DNA of 20,613 bases from a virus. Made by a program: the position numbers and the translations under genes. Positions 9,830-16,714 of the stretch are shown here, one piece after another (the stretch's first letter is position 1; each line of letters begins with the position of its first letter). The DNA lies in the IMG/VR virus record IMGVR_UViG_3300047552_000237, positions 1-20,613 of that record, one strand, 5' to 3'. The notes under the pieces were generated by a model that saw only the letters and a list, made by a program, of their open reading frames with translations, made no database searches and had not been told where the DNA came from.

Positions 9830-10051
9830 ATGGATATGGATCAAGCAGCGGTGTTTTTCGCTGGTTCAGTTTTGACGGCACTTGGATTTTTGATCTGGGT
9901 TGGCTTTGTACTTTTGATTAATAACCTTGTACACAAATACTGGAAGAGTTGGGGTTGGACATGGACAAAGATGTATCCAGAACAACAACCAATTAGATTC
10001 ATGACTGATGAAGAGGCTGCTAAAGTTGAGCCTGTATTGAAAAAGAAATAA
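9830..10051 (+). CDS. small single-span membrane protein
   Basis: 73 residues (start 9830, or 9836 at a second Met). One hydrophobic stretch, VFFAGSVLTALGFLIWVGFVLLINNLV (~residues 8-34), is followed by an aromatic, basic juxtamembrane HKYWKSWGWTWTKMY and a charged C-terminal tail. AAGGA upstream supports the start. Function unknown. Confidence 0.65.
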   Translation: MDMDQAAVFFAGSVLTALGFLIWVGFVLLINNLVHKYWKSWGWTWTKMYPEQQPIRFMTDEEAAKVEPVLKKK

Positions 10052-10052
10052 T

Positions 10053-10129
<77 letters not shown>

Positions 10130-10154
10130 AATTCGTACTATATAGAAGTACAAT

Positions 10155-10231
10155 GCGGATGTGATGGAATTGGTATACGTGTTGGTCTTAGAAGCCAAAT
10201 TTTGTGGGTTCGAGTCCCACCATCCGCACCA
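10155..10231 (+). tRNA. tRNA-Leu(TAG), short variable loop
   Basis: GCGGATG/CATCCGC acceptor, Leu-type D-arm, loop CTTAGAA on TTGGT/GCCAA, variable region ~5 nt (ATTTT) as in tRNA-Leu(CAA) 7353, CCA encoded. Confidence 0.88.
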
Positions 10232-10254
10232 ATTAATTTTATGGAGATTTATTA

Positions 10255-10494
10255 ATGCGTAGAGATAAACGACGTAAGTCCTTTGGTTTGACTGTTATCG
10301 TTGAAGATGGTAAATTTGAAAAAGCCATGCGCTTGTTCAAGAAGAAGGTTGATGACACTGGTTTGTTGAAAGAAGTTCGCGACCGTGAAGCCTATGTTAA
10401 ACCGACTATCCGTCGTAAACTTGCCAAAAACGCAGCTCGTCGTCGTTGGCAAAAGTATCTAGAGTCGCAAACTCTCCCGACAAAGAATTATTAA
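10255..10494 (+). CDS. rpsU: ribosomal protein bS21 (phage-encoded)
   Basis: 79 residues. Canonical bS21 core: VIVEDGKFEKAMRLFKKKVDDTGLLKEVRDREAYVKPTIRRKLAKNAARRRW, with the basic C-terminal helix. bS21 sits on the 30S platform near the anti-Shine-Dalgarno and affects initiation. Phage-borne copies are known in large freshwater phages and may bias ribosomes toward phage mRNA. GGAGAT upstream fits the start. Lying between tRNAs and just before a GroES-like gene, it belongs to a translation and folding support cluster. Confidence 0.95.
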   Translation: MRRDKRRKSFGLTVIVEDGKFEKAMRLFKKKVDDTGLLKEVRDREAYVKPTIRRKLAKNAARRRWQKYLESQTLPTKNY

Positions 10495-10501
10495 TCAATA
10501 T

Positions 10502-10576
10502 TCCCCGATAGCTCAGCGGTAGAGCAGTTGACTGTTAATCAATTGGTCGGTGGTTCGATCCCACCTTGGGGAGCCA
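10502..10576 (+). tRNA. tRNA-Asn(GTT)
   Basis: TCCCCGA/TTGGGGA acceptor, loop CTGTTAA on TTGA/TCAA, T-loop TTCGATC, discriminator G, CCA encoded. This is the canonical counterpart of the CCA-less copy at 4948. Confidence 0.93.
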
Positions 10577-10596
10577 AATTTAAATTGAAGGATATT

Positions 10597-10863
10597 ATGT
10601 TTCCATTAGGTACAAACGTTTACATTGCAGAAGTTAAAAAAGAGAAAAAGACAGCATCAGGTATTATCCTTGATGGTGCTAACTCTGTAAGTGAAACTAA
10701 GTTTGCTGAAGTATTGGCAATTGGTTATGATGTTAAGAAGGTTCGTGTTGGTGATCGTATCGTTCTCAACTGGTCGAAGTGTTTCCCAGTTAAGGTAAAT
10801 GATATTGAACGTGCTATCATCGCTGAAGAACATATTCTGGCAGTGGCACCTGTAGAAGAATAA
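10597..10863 (+). CDS. GroES/Cpn10-like co-chaperonin (gp31-type)
   Basis: 88 residues from ATG 10597 (GAAGGAT upstream; earlier in-frame codons lie in the tRNA). It has the Cpn10 beta-barrel pattern: PLGTNVYIAEVKKEKKTASGIILDGANSVSETKFAEVLAIGYDV ... VRVGDRIVLNWSKCFPVKVNDIERAIIAEEHILAVA. The segment KTASGIILDGAN corresponds to the GroEL-binding mobile loop. T4 gp31 replaces GroES so that GroEL can fold the major capsid protein; a similar role is likely here (inference). Confidence 0.88.
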   Translation: MFPLGTNVYIAEVKKEKKTASGIILDGANSVSETKFAEVLAIGYDVKKVRVGDRIVLNWSKCFPVKVNDIERAIIAEEHILAVAPVEE

Positions 10864-10869
10864 AGATTT

Positions 10870-10945
10870 GCCCTTTTAGCTCAGTTGGTAGAGCAGCACA
10901 TTAGTAATGTGAAGGTCGCGTGTTCGAATCATGCAAGGGGCACCA
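10870..10945 (+). tRNA. tRNA-Thr(AGT)
   Basis: GCCCTTT/AAGGGGC acceptor, D-arm GCTCAGTTGGTAGAGC, loop TTAGTAA on GCACA/TGTGA, CCA encoded. A34 in tRNA-Thr is rare in bacteria. Confidence 0.88.
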
Positions 10946-10955
10946 AAGGATAATT

Positions 10956-11174
10956 ATGGTAGCAAAGAATGATATCACTGGAGATTCAATCCAGTCTAGA
11001 GGTAATTCAAAAGCATATCAGGAAAATCTAGATAAGATCTTTGGTGATAAGGCTGAAGAGAAAGAAAGAAAAGCCAGAGAGAAGGCTGAGTATTTTGCTA
11101 GACTCAATGCTGAATATGAAGATAAGTTGACAAGATACAACGAGGAAACTCAAGAGGTCTTGAAAGGTAAATAA
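10956..11174 (+). CDS. small conserved phage protein (NDITGDxI family)
   Basis: 72 residues, start ATG 10956 behind AAAGGA. The N-terminal KNDITGDSIQSRGNSKAYQENLDKIFGDK is a motif I recall in short uncharacterised phage and proteobacterial proteins. The rest is a charged helix, probably coiled-coil (AEEKERKAREKAEYFARLNAEYEDKLTRYNEET). It overlaps the next gene by one nucleotide. Role unknown. Confidence 0.75.
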   Translation: MVAKNDITGDSIQSRGNSKAYQENLDKIFGDKAEEKERKAREKAEYFARLNAEYEDKLTRYNEETQEVLKGK

Positions 11175-11839
11175 TGCTTGCTAAATTGAAAGAGTCTCAT
11201 CAGCTATTCTATACTCCGTTGTGGAAGTATGAATATGTTGATTGGAAACAAGATGAACCATTTCTAGTTGAGTATTTCACTAGAGATGAACATTATCTTT
11301 CAAATCGCGAGAAAAATGGTCTTCAAATCACTAGAGCAAACCTACACAAAGACCCTAAGCTGAAGAAGTTTAATGACTTCATCATAGCTTGTGCAGAAGA
11401 TGCGATGGATAAGATGGGATATGTTCCTAAGTGTGGTATCACCAGCCTTTGGGCAACTCGTCAACGTCAAGGTGGTTTTCATCATAGACACCACCACGTG
11501 AACAGCTTCTTAGGTGGAGCGTTTCACTTATTTGATATTGATGAATGTGCGTCTGGTACAGTCTTTCACAATACAGAGACTGCTAAGTATGTTATACAAC
11601 CAGCTGTACAGGAAGGTAAAGAACAAATGTTCTCGCACTATAAGGTAATGGAGTTCGATCCTGGACACTTACACTTATTCCCTGCGTGGGCAATGCATGA
11701 TACGATGCCGTCACAAAGTCGTTATCGTATTGTAGTAGCAACAAATATCATGCCGATTGGTATGACAAACAAAGACCACTTTGATCGGTATAATTATCCT
11801 GATACACAGGATATGGTATTGAAAGAGTATGAAGGATAA
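11174..11839 (+). CDS. 2-oxoglutarate/Fe(II)-dependent oxygenase, phage type
   Basis: 221 residues. It matches the 2OG-Fe(II) oxygenase family common in T4-like aquatic phages: an H-x-H-rich segment with N-S and G-G-A-F-H-L-F (HHRHHHVNSFLGGAFHLFD), then FDPGHLHLFPAWAMHDTMPSQSRYRIVVATNI with the distal His and the Arg that binds 2OG. Such enzymes hydroxylate proteins, nucleobases or small molecules; the substrate is not deducible. Overlaps the preceding small gene (TAATG) and is followed directly by tRNA-Trp. Confidence 0.88.
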   Translation: MLAKLKESHQLFYTPLWKYEYVDWKQDEPFLVEYFTRDEHYLSNREKNGLQITRANLHKDPKLKKFNDFIIACAEDAMDKMGYVPKCGITSLWATRQRQGGFHHRHHHVNSFLGGAFHLFDIDECASGTVFHNTETAKYVIQPAVQEGKEQMFSHYKVMEFDPGHLHLFPAWAMHDTMPSQSRYRIVVATNIMPIGMTNKDHFDRYNYPDTQDMVLKEYEG

Positions 11840-11840
11840 T

Positions 11841-11917
11841 GAGTCGCTAGTTCCAATTGGCAGAACGATGGTCTCCAAAACCATATGTTGGGGGTTCGAA
11901 TCCCTCGCGGCTCGCCA
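11841..11917 (+). tRNA. tRNA-Trp(CCA)
   Basis: GAGTCGC/GCGGCTC acceptor, loop CTCCAAA on ATGGT/ACCAT, discriminator G, CCA encoded. Confidence 0.93.
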
Positions 11918-11923
11918 AATAAT

Positions 11924-12034
11924 ATGACAGGTTATATTGCATTTTTATTTTTTTGGATTGTTTTTGGATTATTTTATCTCACAAGAGATAAATCCAAAGA
12001 TGAAGAAAACTCAGCGCACTTTTATCATCACTGA
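11924..12034 (+). CDS. 36-residue membrane peptide
   Basis: MTGYIAFLFFWIVFGLFYLTR is one hydrophobic helix, followed by a charged tail (DKSKDEENSAHFYHH). No clear Shine-Dalgarno. Its TGA overlaps the ATG of the next gene, which supports a coupled pair. Too short to assign. Confidence 0.45.
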   Translation: MTGYIAFLFFWIVFGLFYLTRDKSKDEENSAHFYHH

Positions 12035-12360
12035 TGACTGACCATTTTATTACATGTTCCTTATTGAGGAAACAAAAACAAGTTGTGTTTGATTACACAA
12101 AAAATCCATGTAGTATAATCTTCACAGTTTCTGTAATTGTTGATAAAATCAGAACAAAGAAAGTTTGTACTGCTGTTTTTAAAATGAGTAAGAATGATAC
12201 ATGGTATCCTCATCACATAGAAGTGATTGAAGGGTTCAAACGTAAAGGGATTGCTTCTATCATGTATGATATAGTTCAAAGCGAAATTAGCGGGAAACTA
12301 ATTCCAAGCGATGAACAAAGCGATGAAGCAAAAGCGTTTTGGAAAAACAGATTAACATAA
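12034..12360 (+). CDS. GNAT-like acetyltransferase, short
   Basis: 108 residues. The C-terminal half has the GNAT acetyl-CoA motif A pattern: IEVIEGFKRKGIASIMYDIVQ (R/K-x-x-G-I-A), then SDEQSDEAKAFWKNRL, typical of GNAT motif B. The N-terminal half is shorter than a full GNAT domain, so this may be a minimal phage form with uncertain substrate. Coupled to the membrane peptide upstream. Confidence 0.65.
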   Translation: MTDHFITCSLLRKQKQVVFDYTKNPCSIIFTVSVIVDKIRTKKVCTAVFKMSKNDTWYPHHIEVIEGFKRKGIASIMYDIVQSEISGKLIPSDEQSDEAKAFWKNRLT

Positions 12361-12363
12361 TTT

Positions 12364-12540
12364 ATGACTGAAACTCACAAAAGAACAATCGTTAGAGCAG
12401 TATCATATCGCATAGTTGCACTATTAATTACTGCTCTATGGACTGGTCTTGGTGATGCGATAGTCATTCATTTAATACTTACTGCAGTTCACTATTTCTT
12501 TGAGAGATTGTGGCTGCGTGTAAAATGGGGTAAAACCTAA
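12364..12540 (+). CDS. DUF2061-family small membrane protein
   Basis: 58 residues: MTETHKRTIVRAVSYRIVALLITALWTGLGDAIVIHLILTAVHYFFERLWLRVKWGKT. The R-x-x-x-R-A-V-S-Y-R-I opening, the Gly-Asp between two hydrophobic helices and the closing HYFFERLWxRxKWG are the DUF2061 signature. These are two-helix inner-membrane proteins found in bacteria and large phages, function unknown. It starts three nucleotides after the GNAT stop. Confidence 0.85.
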   Translation: MTETHKRTIVRAVSYRIVALLITALWTGLGDAIVIHLILTAVHYFFERLWLRVKWGKT

Positions 12541-12545
12541 ACATT

Positions 12546-12622
12546 GCGTGGATAGTATAGCCTGGTTATTATTCGTGGTTGCCAACCATGAGACAGGGGT
12601 TCGAATCCCCTTCCCCGCACCA
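12546..12622 (+). tRNA. tRNA-Gly(GCC)
   Basis: GCGTGGA/TCCCCGC acceptor (4:69 T:C), loop TTGCCAA on CGTGG/CCATG, T-loop TTCGAAT, CCA encoded. Confidence 0.9.
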
Positions 12623-12655
12623 ATTTTTTAGCAGAGGTAACAGTGAGGTAAAATC

Positions 12656-13138
12656 ATGAGAAAACTAGACATTGACGAAGTTAAAGCGTTCATCGAAGCA
12701 CAAAGTCCCGAAACAAAAATCTACATTGGCGGTGACTCTGAACGATTCCTGATCGGAAATGACTGGTACGCAGATTATACACTTGCTGTTGTAGTTCACA
12801 TTGACGGAAAGCATGGAGCTAAAGTCTTTGGTGAAGTTCAAAGAGAACGTGACTGGGACCAAAAGAAAAACCGTCCACGTATGCGTTTGATGAACGAAGT
12901 TTACAAAATCGCAGAATTATACCAAAAGCTACACGATGTGTTGGAAGACCGTCAAGTAGAAATTCACTTGGACATTAACCCAAATGAAAAGTATGGTTCA
13001 AGCTGCGTTGTTCAAGAAGCTGTTGGTTACATTCGTGGTATGTGCAACGTTGTTCCTATGGTTAAGCCAAAGGCATTCGCTGCTTCTTACTGCGCCGACA
13101 GACTAAAACACATCATGAGCCACCAAAAGGCTGCATGA
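12656..13138 (+). CDS. YkuK/DUF458-like RNase H-fold protein
   Basis: 160 residues. It matches the YkuK (DUF458) family: YIGGDSERF near the start (first Asp of an RNase H-like core), then VEIHLDINPNEKYGSSCVVQEAVGYIRGM and VPMVKPKAFAASYCADRL. These are the family's DINP-x-x-KY-x-SS and VKP-x-x-x-AA-x-x-AD blocks. The fold suggests an Asp-dependent nuclease or nucleic-acid-binding role; activity is not established to my knowledge. It lies immediately upstream of two promoter-driven structured RNAs and the Ro60-like gene, so an RNA-related role is plausible. Confidence 0.85.
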   Translation: MRKLDIDEVKAFIEAQSPETKIYIGGDSERFLIGNDWYADYTLAVVVHIDGKHGAKVFGEVQRERDWDQKKNRPRMRLMNEVYKIAELYQKLHDVLEDRQVEIHLDINPNEKYGSSCVVQEAVGYIRGMCNVVPMVKPKAFAASYCADRLKHIMSHQKAA

Positions 13139-13147
13139 AAATAATAC

Positions 13148-13176
13148 TTGACTTTAATTCAGAAGTCAGGTATAAT
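13148..13176 (+). promoter_or_regulatory. promoter of structured RNA H (TTGACT/TATAAT)
   Basis: TTGACT 13148-13153, TATAAT 13171-13176, 17-nt spacer. Identical to promoter 13481-13509 over the whole -35 to -10 region. GACTT/AAGTC repeats flank the spacer. Confidence 0.85.
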
Positions 13177-13182
13177 TAATGT

Positions 13183-13475
13183 ATGAATTGGGATGAATAC
13201 AGCATAGTAAACTACTATGACTAAAGAGTAGCCCACGCACAGGAGGAAACATCGTAAGGTGTCAATTTTGTGGGCTAGGTTGGTAAAGACTATTGCATGC
13301 TCTTATGCCTTGTGAACCCTATTAGGATTCAGATAGTTACACCCGAATGTGTACCGAGTTGCCGTAACTTGTACGGATATGCCAGCGAACTGGACGATTC
13401 TCGTGGGGTTTACCGAAAGGGGCACGATGGTTTAAGCAACCAAAATTATCAACCCGATCATCCCGTTGTTTAAAT
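13183..13475 (+). ncRNA. structured RNA H, ~290 nt, end-paired
   Basis: P1 GGGATGA (13190-13196)/TCATCCC (13458-13464) lies 7 nt from the predicted 5' end. ATACAGCA follows the 5' strand and GTTG (13465-13468) follows the 3' strand; TAAAC may pair with GTTTA. Inside, many helices form: CATAGTA/TACTATG, TAGCCCAC/GTGGGCTA, ACTAT/ATAGT, GCAT/ATGC, ACAC/GTGT, CCAG-CGAA-CTGG, TCGTG/CACGA and GGTT/AACC. There is no ORF of note and no T-arm. Its own promoter makes it an independent RNA gene. Not recognised as RNase P, tmRNA or another family. Confidence 0.65.
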
Positions 13476-13480
13476 TTTAC

Positions 13481-13509
13481 TTGACTTTAATTCAGAAGTC
13501 AGGTATAAT
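13481..13509 (+). promoter_or_regulatory. promoter of RNA I and the DUF2828 gene (TTGACT/TATAAT)
   Basis: TTGACT 13481-13486, TATAAT 13504-13509, 17-nt spacer; predicted start ~13516. Confidence 0.85.
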
Positions 13510-13515
13510 TAATGT

Positions 13516-13701
13516 ATTGAGTAAGGTTAGGTTCAGCAAACACTCATAGCTAGGCAGAAATGCCACTACGACTGGTCGCTTTCAACCCGATGTATGCTGG
13601 AGCCTGTATGGGCTTTGAAGGTGTATGTCATATGGGCATGCGACGAAGTGAGTTTCGAGTTCTCACTTAAAATAAAAAGAAGGAAACTAACCTGTTGTTT
13701 G
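13516..13701 (+). ncRNA. end-paired structured RNA I, leader of the DUF2828 gene
   Basis: P1 AGGTTAG (13524-13530)/CTAACCT (13687-13693), GTTCAGCAAAC after the 5' strand, and CAAAC (13537-13541) pairing with GTTTG (13697-13701). Internal helices: GGCA-GAAA-TGCC, CGAC/GTCG, AGCC/GGCT and AGTGAG/CTCACT, the last enclosing a T-loop-like TTCGAGT. P1 is 8 nt from the predicted start. The RNA ends ~35 nt before the DUF2828 start codon, so it is either a processed RNA or a cis-regulatory leader of its putative protein partner. Confidence 0.65.
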
Positions 13702-13736
13702 ACTTAGGCTTCGTTGCCTGTAATTGGAGATGTAAT

Positions 13737-15173
13737 ATGAATACTTTTGTTTCAGCCGTTCAAAATCAAGAAGCACGCACTACTAACGGCATGCGTGCCC
13801 GTCAGTCTACTGCCAATGCGTGTGTAGACCTTTTCTTCAAAATCGGAGCTTCACGTGGTAAGGACATTACCAAGGACTTCGTTGCAGCTTATGTTGAGAA
13901 CCGTGAGATCGCTCTGCGTATCGCACAATGGGTTCGCGACGTTCGTGGTGGCGCAGGTGAACGTGAAATCTTCCGTCAAATCCTAAAGTACCTAGACAAG
14001 CACCACCCAACTGATGCAGCTTTGCTGTTGATGAAAGTACCAGAAATTGGTCGTTGGGATGACATCTTTGTTGTAGAAAACAAAGAGAACAAGTATAAGG
14101 CATTCGCCATGCTTGGTGACGCTCTGCGTGCTAAGAACGGTCTGGCTGCTAAGTGGACACCTCGCAAGGGTGATCTAGCTGTTGAGATCCGTAACTTCTT
14201 TGGCATGTCGCCAAAGTTCTATCGTAAGTCCTTGGTTGAATTGACTAAGGTTGTTGAACAAGACATGTGTGCAAAGAACTGGGACACAATCAACTTCAGC
14301 CATGTTCCATCTCTGGCTCACTCTCGTTACAAGAAGGCATTCTTCCGTAACACTCAAGAGTATGCCAAGTATGTTGCCGAACTGACTAAGGATCCAAAGG
14401 ATCGCACAGTTCAAGTCAAAATCAATGCAGGTGCGGTTTATCCATACGATGTGTTGAAGGGTGTTATCGGTACATACCGCAGCAACTTCAATGCAACTGA
14501 ATTGGGTGCGATGCAAGCGCAATGGGATGCTATGGAAAACTTTGTTGGTGACGCTAACGTGTTGCCACTGGTTGACGTATCAGGCTCTATGTCTTGCCGT
14601 GCTGGTGGTGCGAAGTCTAACTCCGCAACTACTTGTATGGATGTTGCAGTTTCTCTTGGTCTGTATATCGCAGACAAGAACAAGGGTAAGTTCAAGGATA
14701 CATTCCTGACTTTCTCTTCTTCTCCAGAACTGTTGCACTTGAAGGGTAACATTGTTCAGAAGTGCCAACAAATGGTTTCTTCTAACTGGGGTATGTCTAC
14801 TGACTTGGTTAAGGCGATGGAGAAAATCCTGAGCACTGCTAAGAATGGTAACGTGCCACAAGAAGAAATGCCAGAAATGTTGTTGATCATGTCTGACATG
14901 CAATTCAACCAATGCGCTCGTTTCGACGACTCCGCAATGCAAATGATTGCACGTAAGTTTGAAGCTGCAGGATACGAACTGCCAAAGATCGTGTTCTGGA
15001 ACCTAAACGCTGCGGACAATGTCCCAGTGAAGTACGATGCTTCTAACGTGGCATTGATCTCTGGCTTCAGCCCACAGATCATGGTATCTGTTCTGGGTGG
15101 TGATACTGAAAAGTTCACTCCAGAAGCTATCATGATGAAGGCTATCGGTGTAGACCGATATGCCCTTGCCTAA
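13737..15173 (+). CDS. DUF2828/vWA protein, Ro60(TROVE)-like architecture
   Basis: 478 residues from ATG 13737 with GGAGAT upstream. The N-terminal ~260 residues are helical (IAQWVRDVRGGAGEREIFRQILKYL; VPSLAHSRYKKAFFRNTQEYAKYV; INAGAVYPYDVLKGVIGTY). The C-terminal part is a von Willebrand A domain with a full MIDAS: D280-x-S282-x-S284, T355 and D387. Blocks such as LPLVDVSGSMS, WGMSTDLVKAM, MSDMQFNQ and KIVFWNLNA match DUF2828/DUF7788. Helical repeats plus vWA is the layout of Ro60/Rsr, the Y-RNA-binding protein. Sequence identity to TROVE proteins is not obvious, so the link is architectural. Structured RNAs flank the gene on both sides. Confidence 0.85.
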   Translation: MNTFVSAVQNQEARTTNGMRARQSTANACVDLFFKIGASRGKDITKDFVAAYVENREIALRIAQWVRDVRGGAGEREIFRQILKYLDKHHPTDAALLLMKVPEIGRWDDIFVVENKENKYKAFAMLGDALRAKNGLAAKWTPRKGDLAVEIRNFFGMSPKFYRKSLVELTKVVEQDMCAKNWDTINFSHVPSLAHSRYKKAFFRNTQEYAKYVAELTKDPKDRTVQVKINAGAVYPYDVLKGVIGTYRSNFNATELGAMQAQWDAMENFVGDANVLPLVDVSGSMSCRAGGAKSNSATTCMDVAVSLGLYIADKNKGKFKDTFLTFSSSPELLHLKGNIVQKCQQMVSSNWGMSTDLVKAMEKILSTAKNGNVPQEEMPEMLLIMSDMQFNQCARFDDSAMQMIARKFEAAGYELPKIVFWNLNAADNVPVKYDASNVALISGFSPQIMVSVLGGDTEKFTPEAIMMKAIGVDRYALA

Positions 15174-15200
15174 TACCTAGTCGCTTAGGGACGGGCGCAT

Positions 15201-15226
15201 TGTCTGGTGTGCGTAATCACCAGACA
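15201..15226 (+). other. 9-bp hairpin after the DUF2828 gene
   Basis: TGTCTGGTG (15201-15209)/CACCAGACA (15218-15226), 8-nt loop. No T-tract follows, so it is not a classical terminator; it may be a processing or 3'-stability hairpin. Confidence 0.5.
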
Positions 15227-15370
15227 CCATAATTCAATATACTTTTCGTCATACTAGCAGGCATAGCCAGCCGCAGCAAGACCTAGTGCGTTAAGGGAGT
15301 CATGACCCATACAAGAGAGAGGTAATGGTTACAGAAGGTGACATCTTCTGGGAGTGTATTGAATTATGGT
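15226..15370 (+). ncRNA. RNA L closed by 14-bp helix
   Basis: ACCATAATTCAATA (15226-15239) is perfectly complementary to TATTGAATTATGGT (15357-15370). Inside are CAGAAG-GTGACAT-CTTCTG and a CAGCAAGACC segment. There is no ORF. It is one of two end-paired RNAs directly downstream of the Ro60-like gene. Confidence 0.5.
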
Positions 15371-15371
15371 A

Positions 15372-15482
15372 ACCATATAGCAGCACACTGAGCTTGGAAG
15401 TCGTACTCCGAGTTGTTTCAGATAAAAATAGTTTGATCTTGTTAGCATGATCAAAATAATTGGCAGTGTGTTCCTATATGGT
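15372..15482 (+). ncRNA. RNA M closed by 9-bp + 7-bp helices
   Basis: ACCATATAG (15372-15380)/CTATATGGT (15474-15482) and CACACTG (15384-15390)/CAGTGTG (15464-15470) form a long terminal stem. Inside are CTTGGA/TCCGAG and TTTGATC/GATCAAA hairpins. The architecture (end stem plus two internal hairpins) is Y-RNA-like. It lies just before tRNA-Gly(TCC). Confidence 0.5.
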
Positions 15483-15487
15483 ATTAT

Positions 15488-15564
15488 GCGGGATTGGTGT
15501 TCAATGGTTAGCATGTGAGTCTTCCAAACTTGAGGTACGAGTTCGAATCTCGTATCCCGCTCCA
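15488..15564 (+). tRNA. tRNA-Gly(TCC)
   Basis: GCGGGAT/ATCCCGC acceptor, loop CTTCCAA on TGAGT/ACTTG (G-U pairs), T-arm ACGAG-TTCGAAT-CTCGT, discriminator T, CCA encoded. Separated from the main array by the DUF2828 locus. Confidence 0.92.
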
Positions 15565-15597
15565 TAGTTTGACTTGTTTTATTTTTAAGGTGATTTG

Positions 15598-16704
15598 ATG
15601 TCTTATTTCATTCGTAATGGTAACAACTTCCGTATCGCTGCTGAAGAAGCACTCGATATTCAAACGGTTCTCCCCGTTGGAAACTACACTGTCAAGTTCA
15701 ATGACATGGGTGGCTTTTTCTTTCTAGAAATGGTTGACCAATTTAAACAAGTCCCAAAGCTGTACGGTGATACAACTAAGAATGCTTCACGCATTATCCG
15801 TACATATCTCGACCGAACTGTATCCACTGGTGTAATGCTCACTGGTGAAAAGGGTTCTGGTAAATCTCTGCTAGCAAAAACTCTTTCAATCGAGGCTGCG
15901 TTGCTAGACATTCCAACCATCATCATTAACGATCCTTGGGTTGGTGACAATTTCAATAAATTCCTGCAAGACATCGAACAACCTTGCGTCATTCTCTTTG
16001 ATGAGTTTGAGAAGGTTTACGATAACGAACACCAAGAGAAAGCACTGACGTTGCTTGATGGCGTGTTCCCTTCACGCAAGCTGTTTGTTATCACATGTAA
16101 CGATAAGTGGCGTGTCAACGAACATATGCGTAACCGTCCTGGTCGCATCTACTACATGCTGGACTTCAAGGGTCTTGACCCACAGTTCATCCGCGAGTAC
16201 TGCGAAGACGCACTGGAAGACAAACAATACATCGACAAGATCGTTGAGATCTCTGCGTTGTTCGAGCAATTCAACTTCGACATGCTGAAGGCATGCGTGG
16301 AAGAAATGAATCGTTACGGTGAGTCTCCACAAGATGCATTGAAGATGCTGAACGCAAAGCCTGAGTTCAACAACAACGGCAAGTTCGAGTGTCAACTGAT
16401 CGTGCACGGTGAACCTGTCAAGGATCAAAACGTGCGCACTGAGTGGCACGGCAACCCTCTGTCTGGTACTATCGGCTTTGACTTCTACTCTAAGAACAAC
16501 TATGGCTTCACTGGTCAGAATGATGACGACTGCGTGGCTCTTGCTGCTGATGAAGACGGTGAGTTCTGGAATGAAATCTACTTCAACCCCAACCACATCG
16601 TGAAGGTTGACGCTCAGGCTGGTAAGTTTACATACCAGAAGGATCATGTGTTCTGTGTCTTGACTCGCAAGAAAGAACAAGGCTACAACTACTTGGCATT
16701 CTAA
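15598..16704 (+). CDS. AAA+ ATPase, phage type
   Basis: 368 residues from ATG 15598, with AAGG upstream; the in-frame TTG just before it is less likely. Walker A G83-EKGSGK-S90, Walker B VILFD135-E136, sensor-1-type Asn in KLFVITCNDKWRVN, and an arginine-finger-like MRNRPGRIYYM. This is a compact AAA+ module followed by a small helical lid and a C-terminal ~100-residue beta-rich extension (CQLIVHGEPVKDQNVRTEWHGNPL ...). Similar ATPases occur in large phages; the partner is unknown. GGAGAT links it to the following membrane-protein gene. Confidence 0.88.
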   Translation: MSYFIRNGNNFRIAAEEALDIQTVLPVGNYTVKFNDMGGFFFLEMVDQFKQVPKLYGDTTKNASRIIRTYLDRTVSTGVMLTGEKGSGKSLLAKTLSIEAALLDIPTIIINDPWVGDNFNKFLQDIEQPCVILFDEFEKVYDNEHQEKALTLLDGVFPSRKLFVITCNDKWRVNEHMRNRPGRIYYMLDFKGLDPQFIREYCEDALEDKQYIDKIVEISALFEQFNFDMLKACVEEMNRYGESPQDALKMLNAKPEFNNNGKFECQLIVHGEPVKDQNVRTEWHGNPLSGTIGFDFYSKNNYGFTGQNDDDCVALAADEDGEFWNEIYFNPNHIVKVDAQAGKFTYQKDHVFCVLTRKKEQGYNYLAF

Positions 16705-16714
16705 GGAGATAGAT

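Noticed and set aside
13183-13475. RNase P RNA
   Set aside because: A GAGGAAA-like stretch is present, but the P4 universal sequences (CR-V ACAGAAA-type) are absent.
15201-15226. Rho-independent terminator after the DUF2828 gene
   Set aside because: The hairpin is good but no T-run follows.
16072-16680. 202-codon minus-strand ORF
   Set aside because: Opposite strand of the AAA+ ATPase, with Val/Leu-rich shadow composition and no start signals.
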